From Eleginops maclovinus (Eukaryota > Chordata > Actinopteri > Perciformes > Eleginopidae), in contig NC_086363.1 in the NCBI RefSeq assembly GCF_036324505.1, positions 11,837,653 to 11,901,652 on the forward strand: DNA of 64,000 nt, in the 5' to 3' direction. Positions 22,933-43,014 of the stretch are shown one piece after another. The first letter of the stretch is position 1, and each line of letters starts with the position of its first letter. The notes beneath the pieces are model-generated. The model saw only the letters and a list, made by a program, of their open reading frames with translations, searched no databases and had not been told where the DNA came from. A program made the translations under genes and the position numbers.

Positions 22933-24996
22933 CACCCATCTTGAGGGGTTTGGTGTTTCTCCGGTGTCCATCCCAGCCCTGTCAGTAACTTGATAACAGA
23001 GAGGTCTGTTTCGTTACTTAACTGACTCTGCATTTGCTCAGGAACAGGAAGTCTGACGTTTGACCCTTAGTGGCACAGATCTTGTAGCTGTTAGAACAAG
23101 ATTTAACAGATTCCTGCTAATAAAAAAAAAAAAAACAAGCCAGGGAGAAATCTGTACCACAGAGATGCCAATGAGATCATTCGGAACAATTAAGCAGGAA
23201 TATCCGATGTTATCTGGCATGTTCTCTGGTTTATGATGAAATCTCATTACACATCCCCCAGTACTGCAGGAGGAAGCAGACCAGCGTCAGTGCAACAATG
23301 ATTTCCTTCTTTTTAACTTCTGCATTCATGCTAAAACACGCTTTCAGGGAAGAAAAGGTCACAGATTTCAGAACAATACACAAACATGACTGCTGGAAAG
23401 GTGAAAGAAATATGATCTTTGAAATTAATTTCAGTCGGGCCACATTTAGTAAAACAATACTGATGAATAAGCATTATTTTAGCAGGTCGAATCAGGTGAT
23501 GATCCCTTTTCTACAATAGCTCAAATAGCACAGTCTGGCTTAACTGATTAAAAACCTTGGATATACATTTTTACACTCCCCTTCTTTGCTCTCTTAGCTA
23601 CTCTCCCCCCCTTTCTTTTTGTCTGGGGCTAAATACCTCTGGTCACAAGACTCTCATTTGGCCCCCTGGTCATGTGGCTATGCTAAATCAAAGGCCTGGG
23701 GATGGTCATATGGCTGCAAAATCAATTGATGCTAAACTGGAGGCCAAGTTGCAGTTTGGCCAAACAGCAACAATACTGTACATATATATAAACCTATGTT
23801 TCCATACATATTCAAGACCTTAAACTGTAAATACTCCTTTAAAAAAAGTGGATTATAAACATCTGGGATATTTTTACAGTCTATAATTCCCTTATAGATG
23901 GAAATCATTATGTTCTTAAAGTTTCATGGAAACGTTTTTTGTCAACTCCAGCCTCCAACTCTGCACACAATACCCTGCCAACATCCAGGTAGCAACACAA
24001 TTATACCTGCTATGCAAAGTAATGCAATAAACTACCTGCAAAAGCAAACACTACCTTTATCCCACCTCACGGACGTGGGAGTCATTGCCCTACTTGAATA
24101 CTTATGTCTTTAAGATTGAAAATCCCATTCCACAGTAAAACAGCAACATGCCTCGAAAAAAGTGAAGCTACCACTTGTTTCAAACATTTGCATAGGAGGC
24201 TGAATTTGAATGTATATAAGGAGTATGGAAATTATTCCTGTGCAGATATCATAACAATTCGCAACAACGCCTTTTACATCCAGCAGTACAACAGCACAAA
24301 TACCACCCTCTATATTTATGTCACAATTGTGGGCCTATAATAAACTCCAATATCATAAAGAGGTTACATGTCCTTCAAAAAAAGTATTACTATAAACACC
24401 CTTTACCATAGATTTGCATGGTTCAAAGCAAGCAAAGATGCAGGTGTCTAGTAAAGGACACTAAATGTGTGCATTAGAGAACCAGAAAGCCCCTGACACA
24501 GGAAACAGTATCCAGCTGCAAGACTTACTTTGGTCTAGACTCTAGAGTTTCCATGAAGTCTTAAATAAACAGTACCACAGACCTACAGCACACTGGCCAA
24601 CTGTACTTGTGATATTTCCTTCCTTAACCAGCCCTTCAGAAAGAGCTGACCCTGAAAGCAGCATATGAATGGCACGTTTGTGAAATCAACATTGAAACTG
24701 AACTAGAAACGCTACATGCCAGTTTATAAGGCATTATATGCTTATTTAAAAGTGCATGCGCATACATAATGGCCCCAAAAGTGTCGCGCGACATTTCTTT
24801 AGATTAGTCCGATATTTTATTTAAGAATTCCGCTCCTTTAAACCTCCATAGTGGCGTGTGCAGAGAGCGCAGCCTCATTATCAGATCAACAGCAAACAAC
24901 CAAGAAACGCAGCGATTGTTTTTAAGTTTCGTCTGGGAATAAAGAGCAGACTGAAACATGGCGCGTCACACACTCACCTTGTTGTCTGGTCTCCAT
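8219..24996 (-). CDS. tpd52l1: Tumor protein D52-like 1 (TPD52L1/D53), complete, 9 coding exons
   Basis: D52-family coiled-coil adaptor, which dimerises with other D52 proteins and is linked to vesicle trafficking and cell-cycle progression. Minus-strand coding exons: 24996-24978, 22822-22724, 21561-21346, 18055-17937, 17822-17674, 16729-16628, 9521-9483, 9103-9043, 8338-8219; 924 bp, 307 aa if all are used. Skipping exons 2 and 3 (both phase 1-1) gives 202 aa, close to human (204), with start METRQQ-GFLDSEPL matching human MEAQAQ-GLLETEPL. Core features: acidic N-terminus; coiled coil in EEEREEIQQQLVK and LEEEISTLRQVLSSKEKQ; the family block GWHDMQTSTAYKKTSETL; AAFSTLGSAITRKFGDM; SYSIRHSMSMPTMR; NSPSFKSFEEKVETTV; and a GGSFEEVLSS tail. 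All donors read here are GT. The large intron at 9.5-16.6 kb holds a hAT insertion and a suspect duplication; another holds a minisatellite. Confidence 0.95.
9483..9521 (-). CDS. tpd52l1: tpd52l1 39-bp cassette exon (SYSIRHSMSMPTMR)
   Basis: A 39-bp exon entered and left in phase 2, so it can be included or skipped without a frameshift. It encodes SYSIRHSMSMPTMR across its junctions, nearly the same as the human D53 segment SYSIRHSISMPAMR. In mammals this region of D52-family genes is alternatively spliced and affects 14-3-3 binding in some isoforms; alternative use here is inferred from phase symmetry. Flanks: acceptor gacag, donor GTAACC. Confidence 0.88.
9572..9592. repeat. Short (AC)n microsatellite
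   Basis: About ten AC units, just upstream of the 39-bp tpd52l1 exon in the sense of transcription (intron). Confidence 0.8.
10145..11629. repeat. Direct duplication, copy 1 (clean copy)
   Basis: This ~1.49-kb intronic segment recurs in the same orientation at about 14265-15619. Anchors include ATTGAGAGTTTTGA near the start, GACAACTAGTTCACA, TATATCAGATTGGAGTTT, CGAAAAGTGACATAATTAAC, and AATGAAAAGCTACAAATGTC at the end. Copy 1 looks like ordinary intron sequence. It is followed directly by a hAT terminal repeat. See findings for the likely assembly origin of the pair. Confidence 0.85.
11852..12251 (-). repeat. Internal partial duplication within the hAT element, unit 1
   Basis: Bases 11852-11980 resemble 12252-12420, and 11982-12251 are nearly identical to 12757-13023 (the C-terminal part of the transposase gene). 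Unit 1 thus looks like a deletion derivative of unit 2 that lacks the ~335 bp in between. It encodes a dead fragment of transposase on the minus strand (about 11910-12197). The breakpoint falls in a C-rich cccaccccct repeat, which could have mediated the deletion. Confidence 0.8.
12531..14213 (-). CDS. hAT family transposase, N-terminally truncated
   Basis: Cut-and-paste transposase of the hAT superfamily with ZBED-like ancestry. From the first Met (14078) the frame runs 515 aa; 45 more in-frame codons lie upstream (KHAGKYEKRPEL...), which look like the end of a BED zinc finger, then a TAA at 14216-14214. RNase-H-like catalytic residues are all visible (numbered from Met 14078): Asp69 in TTADIWTAS, Asp135 in TVTDNGSNF, Glu475 in PVERLFS. 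An acidic DDDDKEEEE stretch follows the second Asp. The C-terminal dimerisation block has SSAPVERLFSHGG and LTPQRNRLTDE. The catalytic core seems intact, so the copy may be young, but without the DNA-binding finger and a second terminal repeat this copy as assembled cannot be autonomous. Confidence 0.87.
   Translation of the reverse strand, partial: KHAGKYEKRPELDTTDQQQTGPPKEKQARLTQFQSNISQSKVNSLMLTFIVDDVQSFSILEEPAFKGLIEGLSGGKTVMTRKTLMAKLQSEYMNMKDKLKTKLQQVQSVCTTADIWTASNRSFFGMTCHWIEEGELDRKSAALACVRMKGRHTFDVIAAKINEIHTTYNIEHKVAATVTDNGSNFVKAFKEFSANDDDDKEEEEVTFEDVNTILSEETDEHVHLFLPPHQRCASHTLNLIATKDLTTALKQGSTRRVYNSAMAKCSALWNKTHRSSLAAEAVEEIGKMKFIVPCVTRWNSEYNAVQKVVSFSEVQLGEICDRLEVTRLLPHEIAFLKEYAEVLRPLSFALDLLQGEHKCFFGLLIPTLLTLKKKLHEQRISTRFFNAAIHTILAAIDKRFAQTFTNQDAKIATATMPQFRLWWLAEPEREDVRQLLVSEASRLDPNEIPEANESGNSAQSDEDFFSYGPEHPSVRSGVADEVRKFLEGTSKSLDCLNEFPKVKRLFLKYNTILPSSAPVERLFSHGGNILTPQRNRLTDEHFEQVLLMRYNRKLVSVAFD
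14265..15619. repeat. Direct duplication, copy 2 (indel-ridden copy)
   Basis: A degraded match to 10145-11629, ~130 bp shorter. Differences are dominated by scattered 1-5 bp deletions, many in homopolymer or dinucleotide runs, with a few insertions (for example about 30 bp near 15020-15055). It ends ...CGAGTGATGATAAGG, where copy 1 runs into the hAT element, so it represents the empty insertion site. Sequence quality appears normal again after 15620. Confidence 0.85.
15620..16627. other. tpd52l1 intron, AT-rich stretch
   Basis: A GA-rich tract at about 15740-15795 (gagggagagtgaggagtaggaggagg) is followed by an extremely AT-rich segment at about 16200-16530 with many TATATA/AAATA repeats. No coding exon was recognised. 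Confidence 0.6.
19935..20335. repeat. 41-bp minisatellite, about 9-10 copies
   Basis: Tandem array with a consensus unit of about 41 bp that reads gtagctaacgcagtattcct then ttgactagcgttggttttgtt. The central units are nearly identical and both ends decay. It lies in the tpd52l1 intron between cassette exon 3 and exon 4. Units are contiguous, without spacers, so it is not CRISPR-like. Confidence 0.92.
21346..21561 (-). CDS. tpd52l1: tpd52l1 cassette exon 3 (72 aa, WG-motif rich)
   Basis: 216 bp, phase 1 at both ends, so skipping keeps the frame. Acceptor gctcag at 21562, donor CAG|GTGAAG. Read-through would reach a stop 57 bp later (21290), giving a short truncated protein. The exon encodes residues 41-112 of the long product: a KRRSYDDD charged patch, then a Ser/Thr/Asn/Gly-rich disordered stretch with Trp76-Gly, Trp87-Gly, Trp98 and Trp104-Gly. 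The human D53 sequence I recall has no counterpart between MEAQAQ and GLLETEPL. Expression is not shown by sequence, but clean splice sites, matched phase and an open frame support a real exon. Confidence 0.78.
22724..22822 (-). CDS. tpd52l1: tpd52l1 cassette exon 2 (33 aa)
   Basis: 99 bp, phase 1-1, acceptor gcggcag, donor CAGG|GTAAG. Encodes an acidic segment starting ELYSDVLNGAVVDWGSMG and containing GEEWVNSAS (residues 7-39 of the long form), with one WG dipeptide (Trp20-Gly21) and a second Trp29. Like exon 3 it can be skipped without a frameshift, and it appears to be an insertion relative to the canonical mammalian D53 product. Confidence 0.8.
22885..22931. repeat. (CA)n microsatellite
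   Basis: About 23 CA units just upstream of tpd52l1 exon 2 (intron 1 side). Confidence 0.95.
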
Positions 24997-25200
24997 CAGA
25001 CAGCCAGGTCCACTCCGCAGAATATCCTCCCGAGACAAGACAAGGCAGCACGCGCAGCAGCCGCCGTCAGGTCAATAGTGTTTACTGGAGCTTCCTTGGA
25101 TGTCACGCGCTGGGCGGCGGATCAAAGAGCTCGAGCCAATGGCCTCGCGCTTCTTTAATTCACTTACCGGACATATTTCCTGTTGGGGAAATGAGCACAG
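24997..25200 (-). promoter_or_regulatory. tpd52l1 5' region / promoter, CpG-rich
   Basis: Locally GC- and CpG-rich sequence (gcacgcgcagcagccgccg, cacgcgctgggcggcgg) upstream of the tpd52l1 start, in an otherwise AT-rich neighbourhood. An inverted CCAAT box (plus attgg-type, ccaat at about 25136 on the plus strand) is present. No TATA box is obvious. The region also contains a possible upstream first exon. Confidence 0.55.
25168..25174 (-). CDS. tpd52l1: Possible alternative first coding exon of tpd52l1 (Met-Ser)
   Basis: Minus strand ATGTCCG followed by a consensus donor GTAAGTG. The seven coding bases end in phase 1, the phase needed to join exon 2, 3 or 4, and would give MS-G(FLDSEPL...) in the short form. 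D52-family genes are known for alternative first exons. Support is only phase and donor quality; a chance ATG near a GTAAGT cannot be excluded. Confidence 0.35.
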
Positions 25201-28200
25201 TGGACACAAAAACATACTGTATAATCAATTTAGAAAAAATAATGAATGAATAATGATGGGTTTGTCAGGGATGGAGGAACATCATTTAATTAAGTAAAAT
25301 AACTATAACTGAAAACTTAACAGTGTAGAAATAAATAAAATAAAAATCTTGAAGCAAATAATGATGCTATAAAAACGTGTTAAAACAAAAGTTAATACTC
25401 TTCAAAAGTGAGAGTCAGTTTAATTTAAGTGCAGCAGAGAAAAGTTACTGTGTAATCTAAGTACAAATTATAAAGTAGCACAAAATAAAATAACGTAATG
25501 TATCTCAGAAAATATCTTTCTTTGTTTTGCTGAATGCAGCTTTGATTTGCATGAACATTTTTGTTATTTAAGTTAATTTATCAATAAATATATTATTGTA
25601 TTTACTAGTAAACCTTTCAAGTAAGTTTATGTATAATGTTATATTATTTCGTACCCTGACAATGCATCTTTTTTGTATCTGCATTGCTTATTCAAAACAT
25701 TTTGAATCCTGCAGTGCACTTGTGACCCCTGCTGACATTTAACTGTAGTCACAACAGGAGAGGACGATGTCACTGATTCCCAAACAGACAATAATGGAGA
25801 CTGGCTGTGACTCATAAAAAATTACATAAATCATTGTGAAAAACAAATGTTTCAATATCAAATAAAACAATCAAAACAGACCATTTTGGCATTTGACCCA
25901 GTTTATTCTTCATCAGATCATTAGAAGAAAACATTTTGTGTGCCTGGTTAAGTGTGTAATAATATCAGCAGAAGTCTTTAACGGTGGCAGCAGGTGGAAG
26001 AAAGTGCAAACAAGGAGCACAGTAATCAAGTTTAAGATGTTTCTTTGAATAGAAATACACTCAAAACAAAGCAGTGTGTAGACATACAATGTTGGCATGT
26101 ATTGTTTGTGAAAATGCATCCTAATGTTACTGATGACACACCATTTAAACCAATATTCACAGGCCTCCTGAGTTAAAATCAACCTATCACTAAAATGACA
26201 CAGCATTTTCATATAACCACTTCCTTTACGGATCATTTTTGCTGCCTCATGACATGTCTTTTTAACCTACATAGTAAGAAGGGGGAGGTTCATATGAGCC
26301 AAGATAAAGTGACAGTTGAACATGTGCAAAACTATAATAGCATTTGGGATACAGCTGACAACCTGTAATGTGGTTGCCTGTAACATTAAGAAGTTTGGTT
26401 TAATCTTAAACTATTTCAAAAACATTCTTAATCTGATTGCACGCCACATTTCCCTGTACCTTGGGGTCCTTACATATATCATTTACAGTGGTTTCTCATA
26501 CATTAAAGGTCAATAATTTAAAACATTTGCTTTCCTTTAACTGTTACAACACAAACCTTAATGAGGGTTTGATAGATTTTACCCCTATTCGTAATCTTTG
26601 GAGTCACTGAAACACAGGTTGGCACACCCTGATCAATAATGGCTGTGAAGGCACTATTGCGTATTTATGCCAATATGAAGGGGATTGTAACACAAACATA
26701 AAGGCCAGGGGGAATCAGCCAGCCAATATACCCCAGCAAAGAAAAACAATCATTGGCTTCAATAATGCTCATGTCAACGAATGATTTGTTATTGAGCAAC
26801 TTTTTTTTGCAGGTTCAGCATTACCCAAAACGGTTGCTCAATACTTAAAAATTCTAGTCAGTATTATGCAAGCGTACAAAAACAAAACAAAGCAATGATG
26901 GCAATTCCACATGAGCAGACTCATCACACGTTTCTACTGATCAAAGTCAAATAAATCTGGTAAAAGGGGGTGACCAAGGCGTCAACATATATTTGTCCTG
27001 AAGCTGTAACCAGGTAAGAATAGGGATGTCACGATACCAGAAATGTAATAAGGTTAATACAAGTGAAACGCCACGTTACCGATTACATACCACAATAAAA
27101 TAATTATAAATAAAATAATATATCCTCTGTACGTTATGTTAAGAAGCTGAACGGGTCATCATTACCCCTAAAGATGTCATAACTACCCCTAAATCTAATA
27201 ACAAATATAATATCTATTTCATACTGCTGGGAAAAATGTCTTTATTAAAGTTTTCCCTGAAAAATGTTATTGGTTCTCGTGACATACCTAGTCATATTTG
27301 AAATGAATGTATGCCAGTGAGCAAAACTAAGCCAGATAAACAGTTAAACTGAAGCTCCTAAGAAGTTATTTGACAAAAATGTTTTCACTGAACTATATAA
27401 TTATAAATCAATTATCCAAGATGTAATTTGATGATGTTGCTGGTACAATGTAAAACTTCAGGGCAACAGTTTGTGCTTAAACGCTGTGGTAATAGTAAAA
27501 TAAATAAAACATCTGCCCAAACCCTGTCACTCATATTTCATTCACACAAACAAAAAAAGTCAACCTGTCAGTGTAGAACTAGCCAAGCAGTAAGATAAAC
27601 ACATATGCATGAAGTAGTGAACAATAGTTAAGAAGATAAGTTCCATGTTTTTTTTGCACATGGCTTACACGGTTCGCTTCCCCGTGCTGTGTTACTAATT
27701 CATATTATCTTGTTCTATTTTTAGTCACCTGACCCCCAAGCAGAGTTCACAAAAACAACTGAGTCACGCTGGGAAAAAAATGACAGAAATGTGGATCTCT
27801 TTTTTTCACTACAGTGTTATTACTTCCTGGAATTAAATAAGGTTCTAAAACGGCTCTGGGAAAACATGGTTTGGGGAACGACTCAACTATACGGTGCCAC
27901 TCAGCGATATCTGCGGCACAGCTCAAGTGGATGGATGGCTCTGGGTACAGTGAACATAAAACAAACTCCCTGAGAGCTGATTTAATCCCAGGATCTCCTA
28001 AAATCACTGTGTTATAACATATTGTATGTACAGTTTGACTGTACTAGACAGAAAAGGTGTCAGATCACTGGGATAAAGACAAGAGACATGCACGAACATC
28101 AACCCTGCTTTTCGTTCAGGCCTTGAATCCTGGTGTGAGTAAAGATTCAGTGACGAAATGTGCTGCAACACTCTTGAAATCTTCCACTGCTAACCATGGC

Positions 28201-30020
28201 AGATTTAAAAATGCATTGATCTCGCATGTGAGTACGTTTTGCATAATTTATTTTATAACTATCAATCCTTATCCTTTTCTAGCATCTTCTATGTGCCGAT
28301 ATATTGTGCTTCCTCGCTGCGTTTTCTTAAACATCTCAATTAGTTTGAAATGGAGCATCTAAAGAAAAAAACAATGCTTTATGAAGAGTTGGCATGACAC
28401 AAAAAGTTGCGGATTTGGGTCATTTCTTTTTTTTTGGGCAGGAAAGGAAAGAGGGATAAGTGAAGAACAGCAAGCAGGCTGCAGCCAGGTGACGACCTAT
28501 AAAGCTCTTGAAAATCTCCTGTTTCCTGGCAGCACTGTGTGTGTGAATGAGTTAAGTATGTGCATGTTAAAAGCCAATATGTCACTATCCAAACCCTTAA
28601 GACAGACAGACATCCTCTGAACAGTATCACAGCAAAAATCCGAAGCAAATCCAACCTCTATGCATCAATTCTTAAAAACCTGATGATCTATAAAATAATT
28701 CTAGCACACACTTCAATGCACATGATGATATCCACTTTTTAAAAACCTCCTTACTTTCCTGCAATCCTCCTATATTTCTGTATGCAGACTCCACCACACA
28801 CTGACAGCAGCACCGCCCAAAACCTCCGCAACAAGCAGCCCCTCAAAAATAACAACAAAGAAAGTTAACAAAAGGGACAGTGTCGACCTTCTGTCCCGCC
28901 ACATTCAGCGTTTTGTTTTGGCACAGTTGCCGCACAGCAGCGTTTTTTTTTTTCTGATGATGCAGATACTGGCAGGCAGCTTGTGTGAGCCGCTATCCAA
29001 CCGGGGTAGAGACAAAAGGAAAGTGAGGAAGACCGCAAAAAGGAGGAGTTGATTTAGATCCACAGCATGAAACAACAGACGCTTAGCAAAATGTAACTTT
29101 CTAATATTTCCTTTGGGGGTTAATAGGCTAGATATTCCCTGCAAACATGACCCCTTTTTGTTGAATTATGGTGGGTATGGTTTTTAAAACTAGGAGTCAA
29201 TCTCAGCCAAAGAATCGTTGAGTACCATTCTTCAATCCTTCCAAGTTCTAGTGTGTGGATGTCAAAGACCCCAAATGTCCAGCCTTTTTTGCGTCTAAGA
29301 GAACTCGTTTTTCCATCATGGCAAGGTCCAAAAACCATTTTCATTCAACTGAAGAACCTTTTCCAAAGAAGCTATTAGCTCCTCCCATTTCACTGCTACA
29401 AGCTCCTCCTATCATCTTCTGTCAGTGTCCATACTTTATACCCAATGCTGTGAAACATTTAAACCTTTAAAATATCCATACTGTAGCATCGTCTTCATAT
29501 CAGGCCGACCAACCGGGTATCCATGCTTGCTTTTTGAGCACCTTCTCCCAAGTGTGGGTGTAAACACAAACTGATTACGTTTGTTTTGATTTGTTCTCCC
29601 TCAAGATAGCTGTTGTTAGTTGTGTGTAACAGAAGGGTAAAAAGCTTGCACACATTCTCTTCTAAAACTTCCTATATTATGTCCGCTGTGACAGCTGTGA
29701 GATTCAGTGGAGGATTGAGGGGATTCAAACACTTCCATCATGTGAAGAGCACACCACAAGACGGTGTTTGCTCCAGGAGTCAGCTTAACCTGCCTTTTTT
29801 TAAAATTTAAATATCCTGCATTCCTTTTCCAGCAGTGTTCCAGTGAGAGACACATATTTTCCAAGTGTGATAATCCAGGCCTCGCTGTACCTCCTTCCAC
29901 CTTAAAAGGTCACACTGCCATTGTGGTTTTTTTATTTTTTATGTTCCTCTCAAGACTTTTTTCGATGACTCAGGCTGGCTTGTTCATCCCTGAGGAGATG
30001 TGGGTGTTGTCTTTCAAGCT

Positions 30021-30068
<48 letters not shown>

Positions 30069-30091
30069 TCTAGATGAAGTACAGGTTTCAG
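25201..30091. other. Region between tpd52l1 promoter and rnf217 stop, probable rnf217 3'UTR
   Basis: About 4.9 kb with no recognised coding exon. It probably includes rnf217 3'UTR on the minus strand; a minus-strand AATAAA (plus TTTATT) near 25901 is one possible distal end and another lies near 29931. A fragment near 27023-27100 (agggatgtcacgataccag) looks like the end of a dispersed DNA transposon. Otherwise AT-rich unique sequence. Confidence 0.4.
30026..30067. repeat. (GT)n microsatellite in rnf217 3'UTR start
   Basis: About 21 GT units, beginning only 25 bp after the rnf217 stop codon in the direction of transcription, so it should be in the 3'UTR (as CA repeats in the mRNA). Confidence 0.9.
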
Positions 30092-39808
<9,717 letters not shown>

Positions 39809-41012
39809 TTATCAGCGCCTCTCTCCCGGCCTGTCCACCTCTTACCCAACTCCTACTACCAAAACAAAACAAAGCAGTCTGCTCGCTGCTTCCGGGTCTT
39901 GGCGTCAGCGTGCAGGAGAGCAGCGATAGGCCGATGGGAAGCCTAGCGGTGGGGTGCAGATGGGCAGATTGACAAATATCAGAGCAACGAAAAGAACAAT
40001 AGGGGCCAAAGTTAAACATTATATCAGTCCCTAGAAATACAGGCCCCCACATCCTCCAGCTATACCGGGGAGAGTTTAAGAAAAAACTGTGGATCACCTT
40101 TTCTGAACTGTCTGTGTTTTGTTTAAAGTCCTATTTGATCTTGAATATAATTTTATCAAACAATATTTGTGCATTTAACGAAACATGCTCTTTAATTCCA
40201 TTTTTATTCAGCATCCATGTTATAACTATTCACTCATCTATCTAAATGTGGTATAGGCATACATTTTTTTAAATAAACCAATTTTTTATTATTTCTGTTT
40301 TGCCATATTTATTGATGCTTTATATAACATGGGTGCAACTGTAAAATAATATAAACTAGCAGACTACATACCGTTTTTAAAAGGTTGCTTTCGTCTTACT
40401 TGTCATTGCATCACACACACTCTCATCTTTTTTAAATCCCCCATAACTTGAATTTGTTTCATTCCGACAGGGTGACACTTGAACACATGGAAATGAAGGT
40501 TATTTGGACCGAGACATTTTTAGTTCAACGCTGTTGGCACAACTTTCAAATAAATCTAAGTGGGACGCCTGTAAAATGGGTTGTTAGCTCCGTTACAATT
40601 CCTCATCAGTGCCATGTAGGGCACAAGAAGCATGGTAATGCTTTACTTGTCCTGGCTGTACCCAATTGCTTTTAGTGGAAAATGCTAATTATTTTAAAAA
40701 GCCTATACAAGTGCAAGTCATAAAGCCAGAAAACACTTCAGACATTTTTCTGGAGTGTACTGTTCCACTTTTAACAGGTCAAAAAGTGGGGATGCTCTGC
40801 AGCCTACAAGAACATATTTAAAGAATTTTAATTTTGAGCATTTACTCCATCTATAAACGTAACGTATTGCATCTATTAAAAAAAAGGGTTCTTTCTCACT
40901 CCAGGCCTTTTTTGTTGTAATTAGGTAGACATGTTTTTTACAATAAAACCATTTTTCTGTAGGATTTTCAATATAGAATTTACCTTTGAGCACTGAATGA
41001 GCATGTAACGCA

Positions 41013-41071
41013 GTGGCTACACTGGACGCGCAACTGAAGCGCAGTGCATGTTGAGCGTCCAGTGTAGCCAC
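41013..41071. repeat. Perfect 17-bp inverted repeat with 25-nt loop
   Basis: Arms gtggctacactggacgc (41013-41029) and gcgtccagtgtagccac (41055-41071) are exact reverse complements. Probably a MITE remnant. Confidence 0.85.
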
Positions 41072-41155
41072 GGCGTATAGAATACCCACTAAATTCCCTT
41101 GAATGATTACTGGTATTTTCCTCTGAAAAGGAACTATACTGCTTCCTGGCAATGA

Positions 41156-41265
<110 letters not shown>

Positions 41266-42949
41266 TAGTTAAGGAGATACTGATATCAATAGGATATGTG
41301 GCGATGTTGCCCTCAGCTGTTTTCGATCCTGTTTCCACAATCCTGTTTAAGTCACTTAATAAAGTTGATTTCATTTTTCTTTATTTTCTTTAGAACTGAA
41401 ATTCCAGAAAACACATCGCTGGATAACAAAAAACTCAAGCCCCAGGACTGTGAAGACGTTGTCATTCACATGCATAATATAGCGAATGCAAAGGATGTGG
41501 GGTCACAAAAAAAAGGACACAATATAAACGATCCTTTTCCACTGTCTACTTTATTCCCAACTGTCTAGTTTATGTACAGTCAGTCACCTGTGGGAAAACC
41601 ATCATAAAAAGAGAAGACACCCACATAGATGTTCTAGTCAATGGTGAACATTAACAAGTCAACCCAGAGCCACAGTTTGGAAAATGCCACTTTCACTGGC
41701 ATGTTGCTGCATTGATGACATACTGACATTGTGATTGTTTTAAAGGTATAATGAATATGTGTTATTGCACTCTCTAAATACTCCTATAGCATGCTTGTTT
41801 ATGATGTGTAAAACAATAAAATATAGAGCAATACATTTTCAGAGTATTAAACAATTTGCAGGACAAAATGTTTAGTCTATAAGACGACAAGTTGTCTACT
41901 AACTATATATAGAAGCTGAGTTAAACTGGGGAGTAAATCAAGGTTCTGTACTGGGTCCTACGGTTTTCTTTTGCACAATATTCCAAACATACTTTGTTGC
42001 ACCTTTAACAGCTGTATTTCCTTATCAAACAAAGTATGCAAGCACAAGAAGCAATATTTGAAGACCCATAAAACCGACGTTGTTAATTATATTGTGAATT
42101 CAGCTACATTTGAATCCAAACATGATGACAGTTGGACACTGACAATCAAATCTGCCACATCCACATACTCCTGAGGAAAAACATTACCTAAGATTTTGAG
42201 TGGTTTTCTCTTAAAAAATAAAACCTAAATATGTGTTTTCAAGCTTTAACTTTTTATTGTTGGTAATAAATATTTAAGATTTTAGTGAAATATTTAACAT
42301 TTGAAAGAATTATGGGCTTTGAATTTTTGAACACGCAGATATTTATCCTAATGGTTGGAATGAAGCCGGAGATGCTTCTTTTTGCTTATCAAACATTTAT
42401 ACTATTTCACGTTTGTTATTATTTAAACATGTATTATACATTTCAGTAATAACAATTAATCATTGCCAGAATGTTTAGGCTTAAAATGGATGGTCATATT
42501 TTAAGAAGGATTTTGAACTATTAGCACACAGATTTAGAATTTTGCTACAACTTGAGTCAATGTTTATTAACCACATTTAACAAAATAATGGCTTGCCTCA
42601 AGCTTCTTCTGCAAATGTTTAACTCTTTATGTACAGATGTGCAATCTTACATCTGCAGAGAAACAGCTCTATTGACTGTTCCAAAGTCTAAATGTAATCA
42701 AGCAACTGTGAAGATAAATAACCAACTGTTGAGATTCTGTCTTCATTATTACTTTAATATATATATAATATATATATATTACTGTTGTTATTGCTGTTCG
42801 ATTTATGACATTTGATGAGTTCTTCTAGTTCCTTCTTTTTTGTTTGTGATGAAGTCGCAGCTTCGCAGGCTCTGGGTTAAGCGTTCTTCAGTTCACCATG
42901 ACAGAAAAGTACAATGAACTGCAGTACAAGGTCTCAAATGCACACCCAA

Positions 42950-42980
42950 GCGCACACACACAAGCACACACACAAGCATA

Positions 42981-43012
<32 letters not shown>
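42950..43012. repeat. Imperfect (CA)n tract
   Basis: CA repeats interrupted by AAG, TA and CCC (cgcacacacacaagcacacacacaagc...). Confidence 0.85.
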
Positions 43013-43014
<2 letters not shown>

